Source: Chloroflexota bacterium (GTDB lineage: Bacteria > Chloroflexota > Anaerolineae > UBA4142 > SHND01). Taken from it: 64,000 nucleotides of DNA. The stretch is taken from the NCBI GenBank assembly GCA_004295045.1, contig SHND01000059.1, positions 1 to 64,000 on the forward strand, read 5' to 3'. The notes beneath the pieces were generated by a model that saw only the letters and a program-made list of their open reading frames with translations, made no database searches and was not told where the DNA came from. This document shows positions 36,031 through 44,012 of this stretch, piece by piece (the stretch's first letter is position 1; each line of letters opens with the position of its first letter). A program made the translations under genes and the position numbers.

Positions 36031-36947
36031 GTGATTTCGTAATCGGCATTGATGGCGGCGGCTCGCGCACGCGCGCTGTGCTTTCCGATTTGGCAGAGAA
36101 CGTATTGGGAACGGGCGAAGCAGGAACTTCGAATCCGATGGTGCACGGCGTCGCCGCCGCGCAGCGCGAATTGGAATTAGCTATCGAGCGCGCCTTTGAA
36201 AACGCGCAGCGTCCGCATGAACGCGTCGCGGCATTGTGCATGGGTTTGGCGGGCGCAGATCGCGCACCAGTTCAACAAGAATTGACCGAGTGGGCGCTCA
36301 ACAACTTGGCGGAAAAAGCGCGCGTGGTGAACGATGCAGAAATCGTTCTCGCTGTTGCTTCCGCGCAAACTTGGGGCGTGGCATTGATTGCGGGAACCGG
36401 TTCGTTTGCTTGGGGAAAAAATCGCGCAGGCGAAACGGCGCGCGCGGGCGGCTGGGGCTATCTTTTGGGTGACGAAGGCAGCGCGTTCGATCTCGCGCGG
36501 CAAGCATTGCGCGCGAGCACCCAAGCCGCCGATGGTCGCGCCGAACCAACGCGTTTATTGAACGCGATTCTAGATTTTTGGAATTTGGCTGAACCGCGCG
36601 ATTTGGTTGCGTATGTTTATCGCCCCGAACAAACCCATTCCGAGATTGCGCGCCTCGCACCGATTGTTTTGCGTACTGCCGAAGAGGGCGATGCGGTGGC
36701 ACAGCATTTGGTTGATCAAGCCGCCAACGCTCTCACAGCGGCGGTGGATGCTGTCAGCGGCACACTCCATCTGAATACTGCCGCGTTCCCACTCGCACTG
36801 ACCGGTGGGCTTGTGCTTGGCTCGCCCGCGCTATGCCGCCAAGTTATTTCATTGTTGGAACAACGCGACAGCCGCGTCGCGCCAATCGAGTTGGTTCATC
36901 AACCGGTCATCGGCGCGGTAAAACTTGCGCTTGAGCTGGTCAAATAG
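36027..36947 (+). CDS. BadF/BadG/BcrA/BcrD-family amino-sugar kinase (MurK/NAGK-like)
   Basis: A 306-residue ASKHA-fold kinase. The phosphate-binding loop GIDGGGSRTRA lies at residues 7-17, a second phosphate motif is LIAGTGSFAWG, and the GGWGYLLGDEGSAFDLARQAL block is typical of GlcNAc kinases. In Clostridium acetobutylicum a kinase of this family encoded with MurQ (MurK) phosphorylates both MurNAc and GlcNAc; the same gene pairing here suggests the same activity and would supply MurQ in an organism without a PTS transporter for MurNAc. Translationally coupled to murQ. No terminator is obvious in the 19-bp convergent gap that follows. Confidence 0.87.
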   Translation: MSDFVIGIDGGGSRTRAVLSDLAENVLGTGEAGTSNPMVHGVAAAQRELELAIERAFENAQRPHERVAALCMGLAGADRAPVQQELTEWALNNLAEKARVVNDAEIVLAVASAQTWGVALIAGTGSFAWGKNRAGETARAGGWGYLLGDEGSAFDLARQALRASTQAADGRAEPTRLLNAILDFWNLAEPRDLVAYVYRPEQTHSEIARLAPIVLRTAEEGDAVAQHLVDQAANALTAAVDAVSGTLHLNTAAFPLALTGGLVLGSPALCRQVISLLEQRDSRVAPIELVHQPVIGAVKLALELVK

Positions 36948-36966
36948 GCGCGCCCCGACCGAAAAT

Positions 36967-38352
36967 CTATTTTGCAGCAGCAGGCGGAAATTCGCGATGC
37001 AGGTCTCCGGACGGAGCGATCGAGATTGCGCCATTTGCATTGACTGTGACAAGGCACAGCGGCGCATAGTGATGTTCAATCCCAAGAGGCGCGAGCGCAA
37101 GCGGAATTACATTTCCGTTCGCATCTACCTGCGGTTCTCCATCGTCTTTTAGCGCAAGGGGCCATTCAATCGTTCCATTCGTGCGCGCAGGAATCAACCA
37201 ATAATCGCCTGTGCGATAGTGATTTGGTCTATTTGGGGCATTTGGGTCAGGCGGTTGGAATTGCACCTGAATGCCGTCCTCCAGATCAATCCAATCCGTT
37301 TCCGCAGTTCCTTCTTTAAGCGGCACCGCGCCGGACTTGAGCGTGACGATTTCGTTTTCTTGTTGATCCCAACGGCGAACCTTTTTTGGCGGACTCTCAT
37401 TCCACGTTGGCGCGTCTTGAACTTGGAGGGCATCGCCTTCGATATTGATGACTTGGAACAGTTCACCGAAAACGCCGTGCAAATCGTCATCAGCGCTGGT
37501 GATTTCAACCCACGGCGCGTTCGCAAAACCGCGCACACTGCTCAAAATCAATTTGTCATCATCGCTGCTCCCCACCCACGCCGCAACCGTCGACCCATTG
37601 TCGCGCGACCACTTGAAGGTAGCATCCTCCGCATTTCCGCCTTGATGAATCTCAACGCGATAGAGTTGGTTTTCTTGACCGCGATAGGCAGAAGAAGGCG
37701 CAATCGTACACGGGTCAGTGTTGGCTTGGTCGGGTTTGAGACGCACTTTAAGCTCGCAGCGTGATTGCGCGCGCCACGCCGCGACATATTGATCCCACAC
37801 CTTGAACACACTATCACGTCCCCAACTGGGGGGAATTTTGCTATCGCCATTCGGCTGCGTGTCCGTAATTTTTACTTGCCACACAATCTTGGCACGCGTC
37901 GCCGTATCAGGTCCCCCAAGCGCGACTTCGCGCACATGCTCATCCTCCAGCCATGTCACATGATGTTCCCACACATCAAGGTAGGCAAGATACACTCCGC
38001 CCGGCAATTTCGAGCGCGCTTCGTCGGGATAATTGTCGCGATAATATTTTTGCGTCAAGTAGGTGGTTGTCTCGTTTTCATTCTCGCATAGGACGCCATC
38101 CACATAGTAACGACCGCGACTAATCGCAAAATCAAACGCGTTGCTCGCCGGTGACACCTTAAAGCCGTGATGCTCGCCTGCGGGTCCGCCAAATGGACCG
38201 ATCAAGTCCGTCGCCAACGTTTCCAAATAATGCAACAAGATCGCGGCTTGTTCATTCCAATCCGCATCGAGTTGAACGCGTCCTTGCTGCATCAGCACGC
38301 GGCTGTAATGTTTGGTTGGATCAAATGTGACGCGCGTGAAATCGCCTTTCAT
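36967..38352 (-). CDS. DUF6519 protein, last gene of the contractile injection locus
   Basis: A 461-residue protein starting MKGDFTRVTFDPTKHYSRV, with LMQQGRVQLDADWNEQ, the hallmark opening of DUF6519. The rest is beta-rich (YVDGVLCENENET, LAYLDVWEHHVTWLED, FKWSRDNGSTVAAWV). Proteins of this family are seen with tail/baseplate genes of eCIS-like loci; the function is not established, with an outer structural or fibre-like role possible. It is the 3'-most gene of the minus-strand operon, 15 bp after the tail-protein-I-like gene. Confidence 0.75.
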   Translation of the reverse strand: MKGDFTRVTFDPTKHYSRVLMQQGRVQLDADWNEQAAILLHYLETLATDLIGPFGGPAGEHHGFKVSPASNAFDFAISRGRYYVDGVLCENENETTTYLTQKYYRDNYPDEARSKLPGGVYLAYLDVWEHHVTWLEDEHVREVALGGPDTATRAKIVWQVKITDTQPNGDSKIPPSWGRDSVFKVWDQYVAAWRAQSRCELKVRLKPDQANTDPCTIAPSSAYRGQENQLYRVEIHQGGNAEDATFKWSRDNGSTVAAWVGSSDDDKLILSSVRGFANAPWVEITSADDDLHGVFGELFQVINIEGDALQVQDAPTWNESPPKKVRRWDQQENEIVTLKSGAVPLKEGTAETDWIDLEDGIQVQFQPPDPNAPNRPNHYRTGDYWLIPARTNGTIEWPLALKDDGEPQVDANGNVIPLALAPLGIEHHYAPLCLVTVNANGAISIAPSGDLHREFPPAAAK

Positions 38353-38367
38353 GGTCTCTCTCCTTTT

Positions 38368-40623
38368 TCAGCTTGCAAAGAAAATTCCGACATTGGCGCC
38401 GGCAGGCGTGTACTCGTCCAACCGCGCGCGCAAATTCGCTTCGCGCTGCGGCTGAAATAAATCGTGGAATGCGCCCATTTCGGATTCATCATCCGCGCCG
38501 CGCTTGATTTCAACAGCGCACGTTTCGGCAAGTTGTCCGTAACCGGGTCTCCCGTAACGCCGATCCGTGAACTGCGGTCTCACCCGCGTTTGTTCGAGCG
38601 CGCTCAATCGGTCGCGTGTGGTTTCGTTCGAAGGAAATCTTTCACGGACAGCTGCCTCTACCATATCGGGCTGACAGTGATAACAGCGCGGTGTACGGCA
38701 CCCCGGCGGCACATAACAAAAACGCATGCAGCCCAACTGCCGACGCGCCACATTGACGCAGTCGTTAAAGATGCTGTTTTCACCAAGTTCCATCGCGTGT
38801 ACTTGGACTATTCCAAACACCGTACAGCGCTGCGCCGTCAACACCACATGCGCCACCGGACGCCCCGGCGCGCCAATCGCTTCGCGCTCGCTGCTGGTTG
38901 CATCGAGGATGCTGTCGCTGATGTGGAGCGGAATCGGGTCGGCGCGCACTTGGTCGAGATGCACTTGGATCGAACCGACGATGCTGTGTTCAATCCGCAC
39001 CTGCGCGTTCACATTGAAAATTTCCAGACTCGGCTCGGCGGGACGACGCGGTTCGCAATCGTTTTGCAAACCCCAGCCCGGCACAAGGGTGCAATGGCGA
39101 ATGATTACTTCCGCCGCGCAATCTGTCGCAGCCGATGAATCCGCGTTTGGCGCGGCAACGCCAATCGGCGGCGAATCGCTCTTTGCTCTCACATGCACAG
39201 CGCGCCCGGTGATGAGCAACCCATCGAGGATAAAACGACTGCCATTATCGAGTGACACTGAAAGCGCATCGGGCAAATCGGTGTGCCAATCAATCAATCG
39301 AATCACGGGACGTTTGCGATTCGCTGCGCGCAGTTGTAGTGTTTCGTCTTGGTCCAGTTCAAAATTTAGCGACTCGATGTACACACCGCTATCCGCGATT
39401 TCAATGACCGCCGCTTTGGGTTGATGATTTGCTTTGACGCGCATCCATTCGCGCAGCGCGTCGCCAATTTGTTTATAGCGTTCGTTTTCGCCGACGCGAT
39501 AGATTACACTTTCGGCGGCTTGAATGATGGGGCGATCATATTCTCCCCCGCCCATCGCGGCGCTGAAACCATAATGGTAAAAAACGCGCACACCTTTTTT
39601 GGGCAATTGTGCCGGTGGAAAGGCGAGGCGTCCCAGTTCCGGATCAACGGCAATATGATCGCGCTGCGGATAGTATTGCCAATCCGTCAAGTCGGCAGGA
39701 ATAATGTATTCGGGTGGAATCGGTTCATCGCCAAACTTGCCCCATTGGCTTGCCCACACAAGCAAACTTTTACCCGCGCCATAATACGCAGGATTCGCCT
39801 CGTGCTTGGATGTGCCGTCCGCATTAAATAATTCAAACGCGCGGCGGCGAATGGGCGCAGGCACATTCAATTCATCCGCAATATGCGTCGGGTCCGTTTC
39901 GCGTTCGGGATGAGTGAACAAGGGCGCGTCATTCCCCAGAACGCTAAAGGTGTAGTTGTGCGGACCGACCTCCTCGACGCAGTACGCCGGTGTGTCAGTA
40001 ACCGAGTAAGCATTCAAACGCCAAACGAACAAGCCGACGCTGGGAATGTTGTAACGACCGCGCGTGCGCGCCGAGTTGGGGCGGCGCACATCCACCGTAT
40101 GCGCCAGACGCTCAAAAGGTCCATCCAATAGCGCGAGCGCGTTGCCATCGCGAACGTCCACTGTGCGCGCCCGATCCAAATGTTGGTGATTGAGATTCTG
40201 CGTCCAGCCGAGCAGCTTGAAAAATTCAACGGCGCGCGCATTCCAGCCCGCGACATCGTTCGCCAAAGCTTCGAGCAGCGCGAGCGCGCCCTTGCGGCGG
40301 CGATAATGTAATGTGTTTGCCACTTCGCGGCGCGGAATCAAAATTTTGTTGCGCGCGCTGCCTCGCGGCGTATTCGGATCGCCCGGTTCTCCCGCTTCAT
40401 GCACAGGACGATAGCCGATGAGGTCGGCGATGTATGGCACGACCCAACTCTCCGCTGTCTCGATGAACCAATTTTCGTACAACTGCGCCATATCATTTTC
40501 GACAACATCCACTTGCTCGCCGATGACGCGCAGCAGCGCGCGCAGCGGGTACGCTTGCTCCGCATCGCGCATCCGATAAATGACGGGCAACAGTTCGTAC
40601 AATCGGTCAGGGTTTGTATTCAT
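38368..40623 (-). CDS. Tail-protein-I-like baseplate protein with repetitive beta C-terminus
   Basis: A 751-residue protein. The N-terminal 200 residues (YELLPVIYRMRDAE; YENWFIETAESWVVPYIADLIGYRP) match the phage P2 tail protein I/eCIS baseplate group that joins the wedge to peripheral fibres. The middle and C-terminal parts (about 400-650) show a repeated short-strand pattern (IRHCTLVPGWG, VRIEHSIVGSIQVHLDQV, LHISDSILDA, LTAQRCTVFGIVQVHAM), suggestive of a parallel beta-helix. A Cys-rich stretch CYVPPGCRTPRCYHCQ follows. It may supply the outer, target-facing part of the machine, since no separate fibre gene is seen. Confidence 0.72.
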   Translation of the reverse strand: MNTNPDRLYELLPVIYRMRDAEQAYPLRALLRVIGEQVDVVENDMAQLYENWFIETAESWVVPYIADLIGYRPVHEAGEPGDPNTPRGSARNKILIPRREVANTLHYRRRKGALALLEALANDVAGWNARAVEFFKLLGWTQNLNHQHLDRARTVDVRDGNALALLDGPFERLAHTVDVRRPNSARTRGRYNIPSVGLFVWRLNAYSVTDTPAYCVEEVGPHNYTFSVLGNDAPLFTHPERETDPTHIADELNVPAPIRRRAFELFNADGTSKHEANPAYYGAGKSLLVWASQWGKFGDEPIPPEYIIPADLTDWQYYPQRDHIAVDPELGRLAFPPAQLPKKGVRVFYHYGFSAAMGGGEYDRPIIQAAESVIYRVGENERYKQIGDALREWMRVKANHQPKAAVIEIADSGVYIESLNFELDQDETLQLRAANRKRPVIRLIDWHTDLPDALSVSLDNGSRFILDGLLITGRAVHVRAKSDSPPIGVAAPNADSSAATDCAAEVIIRHCTLVPGWGLQNDCEPRRPAEPSLEIFNVNAQVRIEHSIVGSIQVHLDQVRADPIPLHISDSILDATSSEREAIGAPGRPVAHVVLTAQRCTVFGIVQVHAMELGENSIFNDCVNVARRQLGCMRFCYVPPGCRTPRCYHCQPDMVEAAVRERFPSNETTRDRLSALEQTRVRPQFTDRRYGRPGYGQLAETCAVEIKRGADDESEMGAFHDLFQPQREANLRARLDEYTPAGANVGIFFAS

Positions 40624-40632
40624 ACGCGTATC

Positions 40633-43600
40633 CTATCCGATCGAATTCAAAATTAACGTGTCGGGTACCTGTGGTGTCAGGATGGCGAGTTCGGCAGGAC
40701 GTAACGCCCCATGATCCAAACCAGCCGACGCCGCGAAAACCTGTCGTTGTGGATTTTTCTTTTGTACGTCCGGCAAATTCTTTTCACTCTCGCGCTGTGC
40801 CACATACTGCTTGATTTCGTCAGTAATTTCGTTCGGGGTCTTGAGGCGACGCACGCCATTCTCTGTCTTTTTCTCGTGAATCCCGGCAAACAAATCCACG
40901 TCCACATACGCGACGCCGGGAACGTTTTGAATTGCGCTTGTGATTTCGCTCAATGCCACTCCTTGCGCCAACGCGCGCCGCTCAAAACTAAACGTATCGA
41001 GCAAGCGCGCGCGAATATTCGCCGCGACCTTGTCCCATTGATAGTCTGCGGCGATACGCACATTGGCGCTGATGACGAGCAAGATGAGTTCGCGCAGTTC
41101 GACGCGGAACGGTTGGAAGGGATCACCATATTGGCGCAGCGCCAGCATCAGGTTGCGATACAAATCAGAAGTTGGCTCGATGGGGATGTCGTCCGCGCCC
41201 GCGATGGTGACGTGTACGATTTCGCGCTGTGCGTACACAAGACGCGCGGCGGCAGCTTTGCCAATTCCCGCGAACGTGCGCGCAAAGTCCGCATAATCTT
41301 GCATCGAAACAAGACGGTCAAGCGCGGTGACTGCGAGCGGCGCATTCTCGCGCGCTTGATCGCGGTTCTCTTTGTCCGCGCCGCCCGACGCGCGCAGTGG
41401 ATTGATAACTTCTTTGACGCCGAGTGGGCGCGTCATCAACAAACTGATTTGTTCAGCATTGACGTTGCCACCTTTGCCGATGCCATTGCGGTACATCGCG
41501 CGGACATTTTCGCGTCCGGTGGGCAAACGCGCGCCGTGTTCGCCATTCCCAAAAATAATTGTCGTTTGCGCGTCGTCGTTCGCGCGGGTGATGAATTTGC
41601 GGTCCTTGGGCGCGAGCGCGGCAAGCGAATTCGTTTCATGCCATTGCACATCGTTGACGTACACTTGCAAGGTGCTGGTCACTCCGCGCGGGTTCGGCGC
41701 GGCGACAAACGTGAGCGGCGGTTGACGCAAGGTAAAGGACTGCAACGCTTGACTGCCGTCCCCACTGCCCAACACTTCCTTGCGCGTTTCGCCGTGCGTT
41801 GCTTTGACAACATTGCCGTAAATTTTCACCGTATCGCGCTGATAACAATATGAAAGTGTTTTTGCGAATCGGACAAAGGTGTGAAGTTTTTCGTCGGGAA
41901 ATTGATTATCAGATTTGCCGCGCGTCAGCGGCTCGCCGTCTTGATTGGAAACATCCTGAATCACTTCGGCGAGCATCACCAATTCGCTCACCTTGATTCC
42001 CGGAACCGGTTTGCCAAATGCGTCGAGAATGTCCGCGCGTTCGCCCGACACGATTGCCCAGCGTCCCGATTTGAGGTCGGCGTACCATTCGTCGAGTTCA
42101 ATCCAATTTTCTTGTCCGCCGCACAATTCCGAAGGCATCGGCTCATCCGCAAGTGCGAGCTCTTCGCTTTGAGCATACACTACAGAATCTGTCAATACCT
42201 CCGATGAACTCAGCATCAGGCGAATACGAGGAGTTTCCCATCCCTCAAACCACGCGGGCGTGACAGCCAGTTGCGTACTGCGCGTGGAATTGCCTTTGAT
42301 TGGCATGACTGTTGCTCTTGCAGCTGAGATTTTGAGCGGTGCAATTTCACGTGTCCCCGCCACTAGAGCGCCGGTAACATCATCGAAACCGGGAATCGGA
42401 AAATCAAGTACCGCCCACCCACCGGCTTGGAGTTTGTCATTCTCCACATCCAGTGCAATAACCGGAAGCGGTGCAAGCTTGTTAACTAGCCCTCTCCACG
42501 CACTGTTCAAATCAAGCGCTGGCTCGTAACCTGTGATGGTGACAGTACCATCTTCGCCACGTGTGTAGATCGGCAGACGCGGCAAGTTCCCGCCAAACAA
42601 TCCAGCTTTCGCGCGCAACGCATACACATGAATCTGATTGTCACCCGTCGCTTTGCCGCCGGACAACGCGGGCGCAAGCGTGCGATGCAGATTCGGCTGA
42701 AGCGAAGTCAAAACTTGATTGCCAATATCTGCATTGGCGGTAAAAACTTTATCGGGAGCGCGCGTCAAAAAGTTCGTGCTGCGCGGCGGAACAGACGCGG
42801 GCAGAGTGAGTTTGGAAATAACGTCGGCGACGCCAGCGCCTTTTGCAGCCGCAGTCGTAGTGTCGCCAATGCTCGCCGCGTTTCCGGTGCCGGCTGCCAT
42901 CCCTTTTACCATGTTCGTCGCCGCGTCCACGCGTAAATTTTCCACAATCGGTGCGAGCCACGCTTTGACATTTTTGAATTTCACATCGTCGTTCGCAACT
43001 TGCAGTTCATGTTCCAGATTTGACAAGGTTTTTTCGTGCAGCGCGCCAAGTTCCGCATCATTGGAAACTGCGGCGCGCTTTTCGACTTTTGCAGCCATAT
43101 CTTGGAGGCGCGCGACGAATTCAGATTTCGCAGTACTCTTTTTGAGCGAAGCAGTATCACGCAGCGCGCTCACCACAGCTTGCAACGACACGCGCACTTT
43201 ATCCGCCAAGGTCGGCGCGGCGCGCCAGTCTTGAAAGCGTACGAGTGTGTGGTCAAGCAGCGAGTCAGGCGCTACATCTACCACGCGATACAACTCTCGA
43301 GTACCATCACCAAAATCAATCAGCAGCGGATCGCTCGCTTTCAAATTCGTGCTGATGCCTTTGAGATAGACGCGCATCGCGTTGACTGTCTGGATTGTTG
43401 CTTTTGTTTGCGGGCGCGCCTGACGCGGCGCCAAATTATTCCACGCGGCGCGCGCTTCCAGCGGCTCGCCCGTCTCGAATGTCTGCGGCAGCTCGCCCGG
43501 TCCCGGCACGCTTTGCGACTTGGCGCCCACAGGAATGATGACCGGCTCTGTCGTTTTTTCGTCAAGGGTGTACGCCAAAAAGACGCTTGCAGAAACGCCC

Positions 43601-43998
43601 GGTCGCAGCTCGTAACCAATCAAGCGCGCGAGTTCCAAAATCGAACGCCGCTCGACGGCAGTCATCAAGTATCCTTCGTTCGCGATGCGTTCTTGATAAA
43701 ACGTGAGCACCGCGCCGAGCAGCGCCCACGCGTCGAGCAGCGCGATAGCTGGGTCATCTTGTGCGCGCGTCCGCAGCTTGTGCAGAGGATAGATGCGGTC
43801 AAACTTTGGCTGACCAAATTCATCCTTTTCCTCGCGCGGCACATCAATGTACAAACTCGACAACCGCGCCTTCATTGTTTCAAGAAAGGTCGCGTGCGTG
43901 CCAACGCGATATGCCAACGCGCGCAGCCCCGGACGATTTGCCGTCGCTTGCGGTGCCAATCGTTCGATACCTTTACAACAGTCGCAGGTGTCAACCAT
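40633..43998 (-). CDS. Putative baseplate assembly protein, 1121 residues (gpJ-like)
   Basis: A large baseplate wedge protein. The N-terminal region has TYQERIANEGYL-type helical features (ALLDAWALLGAVLTFYQERI) and RRSILELARLIGYELRPGVSA, typical of the putative baseplate assembly family related to phage gpJ/Afp11-12. The C-terminal third contains the gpJ-like block NREDQARENAPLAVTALDR-type sequence (near DQARENAPLAVTALDRLVS) and SMQDYADFARTFAGIGKA. GAGGT precedes ATG 43998. It is one of two paralogous baseplate genes in tandem; both are expected to form the ring around the spike. Confidence 0.85.
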   Translation of the reverse strand: MVDTCDCCKGIERLAPQATANRPGLRALAYRVGTHATFLETMKARLSSLYIDVPREEKDEFGQPKFDRIYPLHKLRTRAQDDPAIALLDAWALLGAVLTFYQERIANEGYLMTAVERRSILELARLIGYELRPGVSASVFLAYTLDEKTTEPVIIPVGAKSQSVPGPGELPQTFETGEPLEARAAWNNLAPRQARPQTKATIQTVNAMRVYLKGISTNLKASDPLLIDFGDGTRELYRVVDVAPDSLLDHTLVRFQDWRAAPTLADKVRVSLQAVVSALRDTASLKKSTAKSEFVARLQDMAAKVEKRAAVSNDAELGALHEKTLSNLEHELQVANDDVKFKNVKAWLAPIVENLRVDAATNMVKGMAAGTGNAASIGDTTTAAAKGAGVADVISKLTLPASVPPRSTNFLTRAPDKVFTANADIGNQVLTSLQPNLHRTLAPALSGGKATGDNQIHVYALRAKAGLFGGNLPRLPIYTRGEDGTVTITGYEPALDLNSAWRGLVNKLAPLPVIALDVENDKLQAGGWAVLDFPIPGFDDVTGALVAGTREIAPLKISAARATVMPIKGNSTRSTQLAVTPAWFEGWETPRIRLMLSSSEVLTDSVVYAQSEELALADEPMPSELCGGQENWIELDEWYADLKSGRWAIVSGERADILDAFGKPVPGIKVSELVMLAEVIQDVSNQDGEPLTRGKSDNQFPDEKLHTFVRFAKTLSYCYQRDTVKIYGNVVKATHGETRKEVLGSGDGSQALQSFTLRQPPLTFVAAPNPRGVTSTLQVYVNDVQWHETNSLAALAPKDRKFITRANDDAQTTIIFGNGEHGARLPTGRENVRAMYRNGIGKGGNVNAEQISLLMTRPLGVKEVINPLRASGGADKENRDQARENAPLAVTALDRLVSMQDYADFARTFAGIGKAAAARLVYAQREIVHVTIAGADDIPIEPTSDLYRNLMLALRQYGDPFQPFRVELRELILLVISANVRIAADYQWDKVAANIRARLLDTFSFERRALAQGVALSEITSAIQNVPGVAYVDVDLFAGIHEKKTENGVRRLKTPNEITDEIKQYVAQRESEKNLPDVQKKNPQRQVFAASAGLDHGALRPAELAILTPQVPDTLILNSIG

Positions 43999-44012
43999 CT
44001 TGACCTCTTTTG

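Noticed and set aside
40711..41853. 380-codon plus-strand frame
   Set aside because: Antisense to the 1121-residue baseplate gene; no recognisable features.
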